In this document: piece by piece, positions 50,857 to 59,955 of the stretch
Numbering within the stretch: position 1 is the first letter of the stretch
Layout: each line of letters starts with the position of its first letter
Source: Pseudarthrobacter chlorophenolicus A6
GTDB lineage: Bacteria > Actinomycetota > Actinomycetes > Actinomycetales > Micrococcaceae
Assembly (NCBI RefSeq): GCF_000022025.1
Contig: NC_011886.1
Location: forward strand, 2,242,980-2,306,979
DNA length: 64,000 nucleotides
Reading direction: 5' to 3'
Program-made: the position numbers and the translations under genes
Notes under the pieces: model-generated
What the model was told of the DNA's origin: nothing
The model's input: the letters and a program-made list of their open reading frames with translations, nothing else
Databases searched by the model: none

Positions 50857-51435
50857 TCAGCGTGCGCGGCGCGCCTTCGCTTCGGCCTCGGCCCACGCAC
50901 GCTGGGCCGGTGTCAGCGACGAACTGCCCGGACCGGTGGTGGCAACAGATGCCCCGCTGCCGGCGCGCCAGGCGTGCGTAATGGCCAGCGCCAGGGCGTC
51001 CGCTGCATCGGCCGGACGGGGCGGCGCGTCGAGGCGGAGGATCTTGGTGACCAGTTTGGTCACTGCGTCCTTGTTCGATGAGCCGCTGCCCGTTACGGCC
51101 GCCTTGACCTCCGACGGCGTGTGAAGCGCCACCGGGATCCCCCGCCGCGCTGCCGCGGCAATCACCACACCGGACGCCTGCGCCACGCCCATCACGGTGC
51201 TGACGTTCAACTGCGAGAAGACGCGTTCGACGGCGAGCACCTGGGGCTCGTAGCGGTCCAGCCATTCGTCGATGGCAGTAGCGATCACCAGCAGCCGCTG
51301 GTCCAGGGATTCGTCAGGCGAGGTTCCAACGACGCCGACGGCCACCATGGTGGCGCGCCGGTTCCGCTCGACATCCACAACGCCGATGCCGCAGCGGGTC
51401 AGGCCCGGGTCCACGCCCAGGACACGGAGCGTCAT
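50857..51435 (-). CDS. ruvC: Crossover junction endodeoxyribonuclease RuvC
   Basis: Cleaves Holliday junctions symmetrically. 192 residues of RNase H-like fold with catalytic Asp in [14 protein letters not shown], Glu in [18 protein letters not shown], and Asp in [14 protein letters not shown]. The C-terminal basic tail ([12 protein letters not shown]) is slightly longer than in E. coli. First of ruvC-ruvA-ruvB, 59 bp after yebC. Confidence 0.97.
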   Translation of the reverse strand: MTLRVLGVDPGLTRCGIGVVDVERNRRATMVAVGVVGTSPDESLDQRLLVIATAIDEWLDRYEPQVLAVERVFSQLNVSTVMGVAQASGVVIAAAARRGIPVALHTPSEVKAAVTGSGSSNKDAVTKLVTKILRLDAPPRPADAADALALAITHAWRAGSGASVATTGPGSSSLTPAQRAWAEAEAKARRAR

Positions 51436-51494
51436 GGGCGCGGACGGGCGTGGCGGGGCAGAACCCGGCGCGGGTCAGCTGGCAAGGCCGCCGG

Positions 51495-52250
51495 TCACTC
51501 TGATTCCAGGGCGGCCTGGACCTCGTCGCTGAAATCGGCGTTGCTGTAGACGTTCTGGACGTCGTCGAGCTCTTCGAGGGCGTCGGCCAGCTTCATGAAC
51601 TTCCGCGCGCCGTCGACGTCCAGCTCCACCTGCATGGACGGAACGAACTCCACCTCATCGGTGTCGTATTCGATGCCGGCGTCTTTGAGGGCTTCGCGGA
51701 TGGCCGGAAGGTCGCCCGGCTCGGAGTGGATCTCGAAGGATTCGCCGTTGTCCTTGACCTCTTCGGCACCGGCATCCAGGACGGCCATGAGGACGTCGTC
51801 CTCGCCCAGGCCGTTCTTGGGCAGGTTCACCACGCCTTTGCGGTTGAACAGGTAGCTGACGGAACCGGGATCGGCGATGGTGCCGCCGTTGCGGGAGATC
51901 GCGAGGCGGACCTCGGATGCCGCGCGGTTCTTGTTGTCGGTGAGGCACTCGATCAGCAGGGCTGAACCCTGCGGACCGCGGGCCTCGTACATGATTTCGG
52001 TGTAGTCCACCACTTCGCCGGTGAGGCCTGCGCCGCGCTTGATGGCGCGGTCGATGTTGTCGTTGGGGACCGAGGTCTTCTTCGCCTTGGTGACCGCCAG
52101 TTCAAGGCCGGGGTTGCCGGCCAGGTCCGGTCCGCCCATGCGGGCGGCAACTTCGATGTTCTTGATCAGCTTGGCGAAGGACTTTGCGCGGCGGCTGTCA
52201 ATGATCGCCTTTTTGTGCTTGGTCGTCGCCCATTTGGAGTGGCCTGACAT
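51495..52250 (-). CDS. yebC: YebC/PmpR-family protein
   Basis: A 251-residue TACO1/YebC family member beginning [20 protein letters not shown], with the conserved [20 protein letters not shown] and [19 protein letters not shown]. The family is described as transcriptional regulators and more recently as ribosome-associated factors aiding translation of proline-rich stretches. It sits between pdxT and ruvC in the conserved actinobacterial order. Complete. Confidence 0.95.
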
Positions 52251-52253
52251 GCT

Positions 52254-52964
52254 TTACGCTTCTCCTCTGATCATGCGGATAAAAAGTTCGTGTACGCGTT
52301 TCTCCCCGGTCACTTCCGGATGGAAGGAGGTGGCCAGCAGCCGGCCGGAACGCACTGCCACAATTCTAGCGGCCCCGGGCAGTTCGGCGGTGTGGGACGC
52401 ATGCTCGGGATCGGCCGGCTCAACCTGGGCGAGGATTTCCACCCCGGGGCCTACGCGCTCCACCCACGGTCCGCGGATGAAAACGGCATGGACCGGGGCA
52501 ACATCGGCGTCGGTGGCGCTGAACTCCAGGCCTTTGAAGTCGAGGTCCGTCTCGAAGGATTCGCGCTGGCGTCCGAAGGCGTTGCGGCGGACGGTCATGT
52601 CCAGCCCGCCGAATGTCTGCTGGGGGGCACCCGAAAGGTCCGTGGCGGGGTCGGCAATGTCTGAGGCCAGCAGGATCATGCCCGCGCAGGAACCGTAGAC
52701 CGGCAATCCTCCGGCGATGCGCTCACGCAGCGGCCCGGCCAGCTCAAAGGCCCGCGCGAGCTTGTCGATGGCCGTGGACTCACCGCCGGGGATGATGAGC
52801 CCATCAAGGCCGTCGAGTTCCCGGGGACGCCGGACGCTGACCCCCTCGGCACCGGATTCCGCCGCGGCACGCAGGTGCTCGCGGAAGTCGCCCTGAAGCG
52901 CCAGGACGCCGATCCGAAGGCCCGAGCCCACGCGTGCGGACTCGGCGGAAAGGGAGTTTGTCAT
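52254..52964 (-). CDS. pdxT: Pyridoxal 5'-phosphate synthase glutaminase subunit PdxT
   Basis: Supplies ammonia to PdxS for PLP synthesis. 236 residues of class I-type glutaminase: [32 protein letters not shown], nucleophile Cys in [12 protein letters not shown], and His-Glu in [14 protein letters not shown] at 52964; the frame to 52985 is not needed. pdxS is about 6 kb away, beyond an inserted block of four genes, although the two are adjacent in many actinobacteria. Confidence 0.95.
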   Translation of the reverse strand: MTNSLSAESARVGSGLRIGVLALQGDFREHLRAAAESGAEGVSVRRPRELDGLDGLIIPGGESTAIDKLARAFELAGPLRERIAGGLPVYGSCAGMILLASDIADPATDLSGAPQQTFGGLDMTVRRNAFGRQRESFETDLDFKGLEFSATDADVAPVHAVFIRGPWVERVGPGVEILAQVEPADPEHASHTAELPGAARIVAVRSGRLLATSFHPEVTGEKRVHELFIRMIRGEA

Positions 52965-53042
52965 CGTCCCAGCATACGGGCCCACCGGTGTCCGCCCGGC
53001 CGGGGCGGGTCACACTCCTGCGGTTCCATGCCTGGCCTGGGA

Positions 53043-53048
53043 TATATT
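53043..53048 (+). promoter_or_regulatory. Leaderless -10 box (TATATT) of murT
   Basis: TATATT ends 6 nt before the murT ATG in an AT-rich pocket that stands out in this GC-rich genome. No ribosome-binding site is present, which fits a leaderless transcript. The -35 is not clear. Confidence 0.5.
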
Positions 53049-53054
53049 CGAATA

Positions 53055-54347
53055 ATGCCCTTTTACACTGTTCCGCTTGGCAAACTGGTGCGCCGGGTAT
53101 CCCGGCTTCGAGGCGGCGGGTCCGCGCTGCCGGGGCTCGTCGTCGAAAAGATCGACCCCGGTTTCATGCGGCGGACACTCACTACCCTTCCGCATGGTGT
53201 GGCCGTGGTCAGCGGCACGAACGGGAAGACCACCACCACCAAGATGGTGGTGGAGCTGCTCGAAAGCCAGGGCCTGAAGGTTTTTACGAACCGCACCGGA
53301 AGCAATTTCACCCGCGGCGTTGCCGCTGCCCTGCTGGGCGAGGTCGACTGGCGTGGGCGGCTGGACGCCGACGTCGCCGTCCTCGAACTGGACGAGGCCC
53401 ACGCCGTGCACTTCGTGAACAGCGTGCCGCCGAAGTACTGCCTGCTGCTGAACGTCCTGCGCGACCAGCTGGACCGGTTCGGTGAGATCGACAAGACAGC
53501 CCAGCTCCTGCAGCACATCGCCGCGAAAACCACCGGGACCGTGGTGCTGAACCGCGAAGACCCGAGGGTGGCCAGGATCGCGGAAACCCTCACGGGCCAG
53601 GAGGTCCGGTACTTCGGCCTGGACGACTCGCTGCTGGGCACCTTCCCCAACGACGACGATATGCGCGCCGCTCCGGGCAGCCCCGCGCCGGCGGGCCTCC
53701 CGGAGAAGCCCGCGGCCGACGTCGTGCTCCGCAAAGTGGGCGCCGACAGTGCCGAGTTTGAGTACGACGGCGGGACCGTCAGTACCGCGATGAAGCTCCG
53801 CGGGGTCTACAACATCTTCAACGCGGCCGCTGCGCTGACCTTGGCGCGCAGCATTTGCGGCGGAGCCGCGGCGGACACCAACCACGAAACCCTGCTGGAG
53901 GCCCTGTCCCAGGTGGCACCCGCCTTCGGCCGCGGCGAAAGCCTCACGGTGGAAGGCCAGCCCCTGGACCTGGTGCTGGTGAAGAACCCCAGCGGTTTCC
54001 GCCTTGGACTCAAGTCCTTTCCGGCGGGCGGTTACGCCACCATGATCGCCATCAATGACAACTACGCCGACGGCCGGGACATGTCCTGGCTGTGGGACGT
54101 GGAATTCGATTCGCTCCGGGCCGGAGGCGTGGACCAGCTGACCGGTTCCCGCGCCTACGACATGGCCCTGCGGCTCCAGTATGACGACGTCCGCATCGGT
54201 GCCGTGGAACCCGACATCGCACCGGCCCTCGCCGCGTTCATCCGGGGTGCGAAGGGTCAGCCCAAGCGCATCTTCTGTACCTATACGGCCATGCTCGCCA
54301 TCCGGCGCGAACTGTCGAAGATCACCACCGTGGAGGTTGTCTCTTGA
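53055..54347 (+). CDS. murT: Lipid II isoglutaminyl synthase, MurT subunit
   Basis: Mur-ligase-like subunit that, with GatD, amidates the alpha-carboxyl of D-Glu in lipid II. 430 residues: the ATP loop VVSGTNGKTTTTKMV (about 51-65), FTNRTGSNFTRGVAAALLG, ELDEAHAVHFV, and the DUF1727 C-terminal domain (LVKNPSGFRLGLKSF, DNYADGRDMSWLWDVEF). The Cys-pair zinc ribbon known from Staphylococcus MurT is not visible: only three isolated cysteines exist. ATG at 53055 fits the leaderless promoter. Coupled to gatD by 4-bp overlap. Confidence 0.93.
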   Translation: MPFYTVPLGKLVRRVSRLRGGGSALPGLVVEKIDPGFMRRTLTTLPHGVAVVSGTNGKTTTTKMVVELLESQGLKVFTNRTGSNFTRGVAAALLGEVDWRGRLDADVAVLELDEAHAVHFVNSVPPKYCLLLNVLRDQLDRFGEIDKTAQLLQHIAAKTTGTVVLNREDPRVARIAETLTGQEVRYFGLDDSLLGTFPNDDDMRAAPGSPAPAGLPEKPAADVVLRKVGADSAEFEYDGGTVSTAMKLRGVYNIFNAAAALTLARSICGGAAADTNHETLLEALSQVAPAFGRGESLTVEGQPLDLVLVKNPSGFRLGLKSFPAGGYATMIAINDNYADGRDMSWLWDVEFDSLRAGGVDQLTGSRAYDMALRLQYDDVRIGAVEPDIAPALAAFIRGAKGQPKRIFCTYTAMLAIRRELSKITTVEVVS

Positions 54348-55108
54348 GCCAGGAAATTCCGGGCACAGCTGGTCCGTCAGCCGCTGGCGGGAAGGGCGTC
54401 CTCAGGGTGGTCCAGCTGTATCCGCGCGACATGAACATCTACGGCGACTGGGGCAACGCCCTGGTGCTGCAGCAGCGGATCCGGTGGCACGGGTACACGC
54501 CCGAACTGCTGGAATACAACGTGGGTGACCCCTTCCCCGATGATGTGGACATCATTGTGGGCGGCGGCGGCCAGGACAGCGGGCAGCTGGTCATTCAGGA
54601 TGATTTGCAGGCCCGGGCGGATTCCCTCAAGGAACTCGCTGAAGCCGGCACGCCGATGCTGGTGATCTGCGGCCTCTACCAGCTCTTCGGCCGGTTCTTC
54701 AAAACCAGGACCGGCTCGGTGATTGAGGGAATCGGCATCCTCAACGTCGAAACCCATGGCACCGATGAGCGCCTGATCGGCAACGTCAAGGTAACCACCT
54801 CTGAGTTCGGCGAGGTGCTGGGCTACGAAAACCACAGCGGCCAGACCACCCTGGGGGACGGTGTGCGCCCGCTCGGCACCGTGGCGAAGGGAACCGGCAA
54901 CAACAGCAGCGACGGCCACGAAGGCGCCCGCTACCGCAATATTGTGGCCAGTTACCTGCACGGCTCGCTGCTTCCGAAGAACCCGGCCATCGCGGATTTC
55001 CTGATCCGGACAGCTGCAGAGCGCAAGTTTGGAGCCTTCGAGCCCGGCCTCCCGGACGACCGGTACGCGGAACTCGCACGGGACCACGCGGCACGCAGGC
55101 CGCGCTGA
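54344..55108 (+). CDS. gatD: Lipid II isoglutaminyl synthase, GatD glutaminase subunit
   Basis: A 254-residue class I glutaminase-like protein that provides ammonia to MurT. LYPRDMNIYGDWGNALVLQQ at the N-terminus is the family start, the nucleophile Cys lies in PMLVICGLYQLFGRFF, and the catalytic His in IVASYLHGSLLPKNPAIAD. The TTG start overlaps the murT stop (TTGA). It is convergent with the CapA-family gene 74 bp away, with no evident terminator between. Confidence 0.95.
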   Translation: MSQEIPGTAGPSAAGGKGVLRVVQLYPRDMNIYGDWGNALVLQQRIRWHGYTPELLEYNVGDPFPDDVDIIVGGGGQDSGQLVIQDDLQARADSLKELAEAGTPMLVICGLYQLFGRFFKTRTGSVIEGIGILNVETHGTDERLIGNVKVTTSEFGEVLGYENHSGQTTLGDGVRPLGTVAKGTGNNSSDGHEGARYRNIVASYLHGSLLPKNPAIADFLIRTAAERKFGAFEPGLPDDRYAELARDHAARRPR

Positions 55109-55182
55109 TCCGCCGGGTTTACAGGATTGCCCCCTGGGCTTCGTGACGGCCGCCAGTTCTGGTGAAGGTTGCGTGACGCACG

Positions 55183-56508
55183 TCAGGGTTCGAGGGTGAT
55201 GAGGAGTTCGTGGGCACCGGCCGCTGCGGCTCCCATGGAGTTCACCACGCCAATGGTCCGCTGCCGCGTTGCGTCGTGGGCCGGTGCACCAGCGCAGGGC
55301 CCCTGCGGCGCATCTGCGGCCGCCGGACACCACCGGTAGGGATTCCCGACCATGGTGGTGGGCGTCCACGCCAGGTCCGTGACGATCCAGGTTCCTGCGG
55401 CGTCCTGGCCGAACTGCGCGCGGACCAGCAGGCCCTCGTTCCCGGCCGGATGCGCAGGGGAAACTTCCGTGGTCCCGTGACCCAGCCCGTAGGCAATCCA
55501 GGTGCCCCTGTAATTCTCGATGGGGAGCACCGCCTCGGAATGGCCATAGACCAGGTTGAACTGCCCACTGTCCGCCAGCGCACGGGCCGCGTCCGTTTGC
55601 AGGGTGCCCGGGGCACCGGCGTGCCCGTCTCCGCCGTGTCCGTTTCCTGCGTACATGGCACCGATCACGACGTCGGCGCCCAGGCTCCGCGCCTTCCTGG
55701 CCTTGGCAATCATGGTGCTGGGGTCCAGCATGTCCACCTGCCACGGGTATTCCGGAGTCTTCCCGTTGATGCCGAAGGTTGCCCCGATGACGGCCACCTT
55801 TGCTGCAGGGGCCTGCAGGATGAGGATCTGCTGGGACTCTGTGGCGGTGCGGTAGGAACCGGTGTGTTTCAGGCCCGCCGCATCCAGGGCATCCACTGTC
55901 CGCAGGAGTCCATCGGTAGCGCGGTCAAGGATGTGCTCGCCCGCGGTGGTGCAGGCTTGGTAGCCGACATCCTTCGCAGCGGTGACGATCTGCCGCGGGG
56001 CGTTGAACGAGGGGTGACCGGAAAACGGCCCGTCCGGTTTTGCCACGGGGGTTCCCTGGTGGCAGATGGCGAGGTCGCTCCGCTCCAGATAGCGCCGCTG
56101 CCCCTCCAGCATCGGGAGTAAATCCGGGCCGGGCTTCCCGGAGGCAGCGGCTTCCTTCTGCGCCTCCTGCCAGATGCCGCTGTGGACCAGCATGCCGCCG
56201 GTGACCACCACCGACGCGCAGCGCAGCACCGGGCACCGCGGGCCCTTGCCCGGTGTGGGCGAAGGTGCCGGGGCTGTTGGAGCACCGGAAGGCGGGGCGG
56301 TAACGGACGGCATTCCGGGGTGTGGGCCCTTGGTGGACGCGGTGCCGGCGGCTGACCCGCCTGCGCCGGCCCCTTGCGCCACAAGACCGCACCCGGCCGC
56401 CGGGCCGGCCAGGAGCAGCAGGCCTGCCACCAACACAGCGCGCATCCGCCGCTGCAGCCTGGCAACCGTGCGGGAGCGCGCAGGAGCCCGCCCGGTACTT
56501 TTCCCCAT
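55183..56508 (-). CDS. CapA/PgsA-family lipoprotein with a degenerate metal site
   Basis: A 441-residue secreted protein with an n-region rich in Arg, a hydrophobic helix (about 24-38), and a lipobox-like PAAGC (Cys40), followed by an Ala/Pro/Ser-rich linker. The CapA (poly-gamma-glutamate capsule synthesis-like, calcineurin-fold) domain runs from residue 98 to 440. Canonical metal-site positions are replaced: TGGMLVH (Asp to Gly at 105), CHQGTP (Glu to Gly at 152), TAGEH (Asn to Glu at 191), AMYAGNG (His to Tyr at 286), YGHSEAV and GLGHG. Probably a pseudoenzyme or altered-function paralogue. ATG at 56508; the same frame runs antisense through the M3 gene up to 58767. Confidence 0.82.
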   Translation of the reverse strand: MGKSTGRAPARSRTVARLQRRMRAVLVAGLLLLAGPAAGCGLVAQGAGAGGSAAGTASTKGPHPGMPSVTAPPSGAPTAPAPSPTPGKGPRCPVLRCASVVVTGGMLVHSGIWQEAQKEAAASGKPGPDLLPMLEGQRRYLERSDLAICHQGTPVAKPDGPFSGHPSFNAPRQIVTAAKDVGYQACTTAGEHILDRATDGLLRTVDALDAAGLKHTGSYRTATESQQILILQAPAAKVAVIGATFGINGKTPEYPWQVDMLDPSTMIAKARKARSLGADVVIGAMYAGNGHGGDGHAGAPGTLQTDAARALADSGQFNLVYGHSEAVLPIENYRGTWIAYGLGHGTTEVSPAHPAGNEGLLVRAQFGQDAAGTWIVTDLAWTPTTMVGNPYRWCPAAADAPQGPCAGAPAHDATRQRTIGVVNSMGAAAAGAHELLITLEP

Positions 56509-56515
56509 ACCGCCA

Positions 56516-56521
56516 AGTCTA
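56516..56521 (-). promoter_or_regulatory. Candidate leaderless -10 (TAGACT) of the CapA-family gene
   Basis: TAGACT on the minus strand lies 7 nt before the ATG at 56508, and no good ribosome site is present. A -35 is not evident. Confidence 0.35.
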
Positions 56522-56592
56522 GGAATGGCAAGCCTTCGGCCCGGGCATTTGGCCGCATTGAGAAGCGTGCCCCCATGTGAAAGGTTTTCATC

Positions 56593-58605
56593 ATGACTAA
56601 CCCCCTGCTGTCTCCCAGCCCCCTGCCGTACGGGCTCCCGCCCTTCGCCCGCATCGAGGCCGCCCATTACGCCGAGGCCATCGAAGCGGGCCTGTCTGAG
56701 CACCTCGCTGAAATAGACCGCATTGTGCAGAATCCGGAGGTGCCCACCTTCGCGAACACGGCTGTGGCGATGGAGCAGGCCGGCCGGTTGCTGGACCGTG
56801 CAGCCGCATCGTTCTTCACCCTGGTTTCGGCGGATGCTTCGCCGGAGATCAGGGAGCTGGAAACAAAGTTCTCGCCGCGTTTTTCTGCCCACCAGGATGA
56901 GCTCTACCTGAACCATGCACTGTATGAACGTTTCCGGGGCATCGACACCTCCGCCTGCGACCCCGAGTCGGCCCGGCTGGTGGATGAGTACCTGAAGGAG
57001 TTCCGGCAAACGGGTATCCAGCTCGATCCCGCCGGACAGGACCGGCTCAGGGCCGTTAACGCAGAACTCGCCCGGCTGGGCACGGAGTTCGGCCAGCGCG
57101 TCAAGGAGGGGATGAAGTCCGCGGCGCTGCTTGTCGAGGATGCGGAAGAACTGGCCGGCCTGCCCGCCGACGACGTCGCCGCCGCAGCGGAGGCGGCCCG
57201 GGCAGCAGGACATGAGGGGCAGTTCCTGCTGGGGCTTATCCAGCCAAGCAACCAGCCTGCCCTTGCCTCGCTCACGGACCGGGCCGTCCGGCGTCGGCTG
57301 TTCGAAGCATCTGCTGCCCGGGGCAGCAACGGCGGACCCCTGGATGTCCTGGACCTGGCCAGGTCCACGGCCCGGCTGCGGGCAGAGAAAGCCTCGCTTC
57401 TCGGTTTCGCGAATTACGCGGAACTGGTGGCGGACCGCCAGACTGCACCCGACTTCGGGGCAGTTCAGTCCATGCTGAACCGCATGGCCCCCGCCGCCGT
57501 CCGCAACGCGGACCGTGAAGCGGCCGCCCTTGCCGAATCCGCCGGGCACCCTCTGGAACCGTGGGACTGGGCCTACTACTCGGCGAAAGTCCGCCGGGAG
57601 AAGTACAGTGTGGACGAACAGGCCCTCCGCCCCTACTTCGAGCTGGAGCGCGTGCTGCGGGACGGCGTCTTCTTCGCGGCCGGATCCCTGTACGGGACCA
57701 GCTTCCATGAGCGGGAGGACTTGGTTGGCTACCATCCCGACGTTCGGGTCTGGGAGGTCAGGGATTCCGACGGCGGCGCGCTGGGGCTGTTCCTGGGCGA
57801 CTATTATTCCCGCGAGTCCAAGCGGGGCGGAGCATGGATGAACTCGCTGGTGGACCAGAACTCCCTGCTGGGTACCAGGCCCGTGGTGATGAACACCCTC
57901 AACATCGCCAAACCGGCGCCGGGTGAACCGACACTCCTGACGCTTGACGAGGTCCGGACGGTCTTCCACGAGTTCGGCCACGCACTGCACGGGCTCTTTT
58001 CCGACGTCACCTACCCGCGGTTTTCCGGGACGGCTGTCCCCCGCGACTTCGTGGAGTTCCCGTCCCAGGTCAACGAAATGTGGATCATGTGGCCGGAGGT
58101 CCTCACCAACTACGCCCGCCACCACGCCACCGGCGAACCGTTGCCGCAGGACGTTGTGGACCGGCTGGAAGAGTCCAGGCTTTGGGGCGAAGGTTTTGCC
58201 ACCACCGAGTACCTGGGCGCCGCCTTGCTGGACCTGGCGTGGCATGTGCTGGAACAGGATGCCGTCCCGGACGATGCGCTCGCGTTTGAGGCGAAGTCCC
58301 TCGCTGCGGCGGGAATTGCGCACGCCCTCATCCCGCCGCGGTACCGGACCGGTTACTTCCAGCACATTTTCGCCGGTGCGGGATACGCCGCCGGCTACTA
58401 CTCCTACATTTGGAGCGAGGTCCTGGATGCCGAGACGGTGGACTGGTTCACGGAGAACGGCGGGCTTACCAGGGCCAACGGCGACCGGTTCCGGCAGGAA
58501 CTGCTTTCGCGCGGCAACAGCCGCGACCCCCTGGAGTCCTTCCGGATCCTGAGGGGCCGCGACGCCAAACTGGAACCCCTGCTCAAGCGCCGCGGCCTGG
58601 AGTAA
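56593..58605 (+). CDS. M3-family zinc oligopeptidase (dipeptidyl carboxypeptidase/oligopeptidase A type)
   Basis: A 670-residue cytosolic thimet-oligopeptidase-like enzyme. The zinc motif is TVFHEFGHALHGLFSDV (HExxH), with the third ligand Glu in FVEFPSQVNE. The N-terminal helical lid and the segment GLFLGDYYSRESKRGGAWMN are typical. The C-terminus has YRTGYFQHIFAGAGYAAGYY, which binds substrate carboxylate. Family role: degrading peptides, including signal-peptide fragments. The ATG has AAGG at about 10 nt. Monocistronic; divergent from the CapA-family gene. Confidence 0.95.
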   Translation: MTNPLLSPSPLPYGLPPFARIEAAHYAEAIEAGLSEHLAEIDRIVQNPEVPTFANTAVAMEQAGRLLDRAAASFFTLVSADASPEIRELETKFSPRFSAHQDELYLNHALYERFRGIDTSACDPESARLVDEYLKEFRQTGIQLDPAGQDRLRAVNAELARLGTEFGQRVKEGMKSAALLVEDAEELAGLPADDVAAAAEAARAAGHEGQFLLGLIQPSNQPALASLTDRAVRRRLFEASAARGSNGGPLDVLDLARSTARLRAEKASLLGFANYAELVADRQTAPDFGAVQSMLNRMAPAAVRNADREAAALAESAGHPLEPWDWAYYSAKVRREKYSVDEQALRPYFELERVLRDGVFFAAGSLYGTSFHEREDLVGYHPDVRVWEVRDSDGGALGLFLGDYYSRESKRGGAWMNSLVDQNSLLGTRPVVMNTLNIAKPAPGEPTLLTLDEVRTVFHEFGHALHGLFSDVTYPRFSGTAVPRDFVEFPSQVNEMWIMWPEVLTNYARHHATGEPLPQDVVDRLEESRLWGEGFATTEYLGAALLDLAWHVLEQDAVPDDALAFEAKSLAAAGIAHALIPPRYRTGYFQHIFAGAGYAAGYYSYIWSEVLDAETVDWFTENGGLTRANGDRFRQELLSRGNSRDPLESFRILRGRDAKLEPLLKRRGLE

Positions 58606-58611
58606 CCCCCA

Positions 58612-58724
58612 TCGATTGCTCCCCACCGGCGCCCTAACCTCGCAAGCTCGGCCAGGGAACCCTGCCGGCGTGGGCCCACATAACGGCCGTTGGAGCCCCC
58701 GATAAGACACATCGGAGCAATCGA
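58612..58724. repeat. Long inverted repeat CCC[AG]TCGATTGCTCC
   Basis: TCGATTGCTCC at 58612-58622 and its exact complement at 58714-58724 are 91 bp apart, and CCC flanks both on the outer side. The inner part is partly self-complementary. Resembles a palindromic intergenic repeat (REP or MITE-like). Genome-wide copy number unknown. Confidence 0.5.
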
Positions 58725-58748
58725 CGGGTTTCGGCAAGCTCAACCAAC

Positions 58749-58794
58749 AACGACGCCGGTCCCCCACCAGAAAAGGTGAGGAACCGGCGTCGTT
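58749..58794. terminator. Bidirectional terminator between M3 peptidase and pdxS
   Basis: AACGACGCCGGT (58749-58760) and ACCGGCGTCGTT (58783-58794) form a perfect 12-bp stem, with CACC/GGTG pairing in the loop. A short AT-rich tail (ATTAG) follows on the plus strand. Confidence 0.75.
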
Positions 58795-58842
58795 ATTAGG
58801 TCAGCAGACCCGCCCCGAAGCGCCTGACGGTGCGGTCCGGCA

Positions 58843-58913
58843 GCGTGCGTAAAAGGGCCCCCGCCCCCAACCACCGCCGGTATGGCGGCAGCGGGAGGCG
58901 GGGAATAGCACGC
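58843..58913. other. Large GC-rich hairpin downstream of pdxS
   Basis: Nested complementary segments: GCGTGC/GCACGC outside (58843-58848 and 58908-58913), CCCCGCC/GGCGGGG in the middle, and CCGCC/GGCGG at the tip around GGTAT. It starts about 40 bp after the pdxS stop on the minus strand. Could be a second terminator, an mRNA-stabilising structure, or a small structured RNA. Confidence 0.45.
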
Positions 58914-58952
58914 AGAGGATCGCGCCGCCCGGCGCGTCACAGAAGGTGGAGC

Positions 58953-59879
58953 TTACCAGCCGCGCTCGGCGAGGCGGTGCGGCTGGGGGATCTCGTCGAC
59001 GTTGATGCCCACCATGGCTTCGCCGAGGCCGCGGGAGGCCTTGGCGATGACGTCGGGGTCATCGAAGAAGGTGGTGGCCTTCACGACGGCGGCCGCGCGC
59101 TGGGCGGGGTTGCCGGACTTGAAGATGCCGGAGCCAACGAACACGCCGTCGGCGCCGAGCTGCATCATCATGGCGGCGTCGGCCGGGGTGGCGATGCCGC
59201 CGGCGGTGAACAGCACCACCGGGAGCTTGCCGGCAGCGGCAACTTCCTTGACCAGTTCGTACGGGGCCTGCAGTTCCTTGGCCGCGACGTACAGTTCGTC
59301 CTCGGGCAGGGCTGCGAGCTTGGCGATCTCGGCACGGATCTGGCGCATGTGGCCGGTGGCGTTGGAAACATCGCCGGTGCCGGCCTCGCCCTTGGACCGG
59401 ATCATCGCCGCGCCTTCGTTGATGCGGCGCAGGGCCTCACCGAGGTTGGTGGCGCCACAGACGAAGGGAACCTTGAAGTTCCACTTGTCGATGTGGTTGA
59501 TGTAGTCGGCCGGGGTAAGGACCTCGGACTCGTCAATGTAGTCCACGCCGAGGGACTGGAGGACCTGGGCTTCGACGAAGTGGCCGATGCGGGCCTTCGC
59601 CATGACCGGAATGGACACGGCGTCGATGATGGCGTCGATCATGTCCGGATCGGACATGCGCGACACACCGCCCTGGGCGCGGATATCGGCCGGAACGCGT
59701 TCCAGCGCCATGACTGCAACAGCACCGGCGTCTTCGGCGATGCGGGCCTGTTCAACGTTGACGACGTCCATGATGACGCCGCCCTTGAGCATCTCAGCCA
59801 TGCCGCGCTTCACGCGGCTGCTGCCCGTGACGCTGTTCGCGGGCGAACCGGCCTCGTTGCTTACATCTGGTGTAGACAC
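58953..59879 (-). CDS. pdxS: Pyridoxal 5'-phosphate synthase subunit PdxS
   Basis: Builds PLP from ribose-5-phosphate, glyceraldehyde-3-phosphate and ammonia. 308 residues of (beta/alpha)8 fold: [40 protein letters not shown], the catalytic-Lys region [16 protein letters not shown] and [17 protein letters not shown], and the phosphate loop [19 protein letters not shown] chose GTG at 59879 with AGGGG six bases upstream; the frame to 60086 runs through the promoter. Its partner pdxT is about 6 kb away. Confidence 0.97.
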   Translation of the reverse strand: MSTPDVSNEAGSPANSVTGSSRVKRGMAEMLKGGVIMDVVNVEQARIAEDAGAVAVMALERVPADIRAQGGVSRMSDPDMIDAIIDAVSIPVMAKARIGHFVEAQVLQSLGVDYIDESEVLTPADYINHIDKWNFKVPFVCGATNLGEALRRINEGAAMIRSKGEAGTGDVSNATGHMRQIRAEIAKLAALPEDELYVAAKELQAPYELVKEVAAAGKLPVVLFTAGGIATPADAAMMMQLGADGVFVGSGIFKSGNPAQRAAAVVKATTFFDDPDVIAKASRGLGEAMVGINVDEIPQPHRLAERGW

Positions 59880-59955
59880 AAAAACCCCTATGGGTAGATA
59901 GACGATCTTCGCCGGGTGTGCAGGCGGGCATGCTGATGCCGGACTGTACACACAC

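Larger units (their letters stand above)
58606..58952. other. 347-bp non-coding region between M3 peptidase and pdxS
   Basis: No gene recognised. From left to right it holds: an 11-bp inverted repeat pair TCGATTGCTCC (58612-58622) and GGAGCAATCGA (58714-58724); the sequence GTTTCGGCAAGCTCAACC (58729-58746), which I recall as recurrent in Arthrobacter intergenic regions; a terminator (58749-58794); and a large GC-rich hairpin (58843-58913). It looks like a repeat element followed by the pdxS 3' end. Confidence 0.6.

Noticed and set aside
56509..58767. Upstream extension of the CapA frame through the M3 peptidase gene on the opposite strand (1194 codons in total)
   Set aside because: The M3 peptidase on the plus strand is complete and conserved; the signal peptide and leaderless promoter place the CapA start at 56508.
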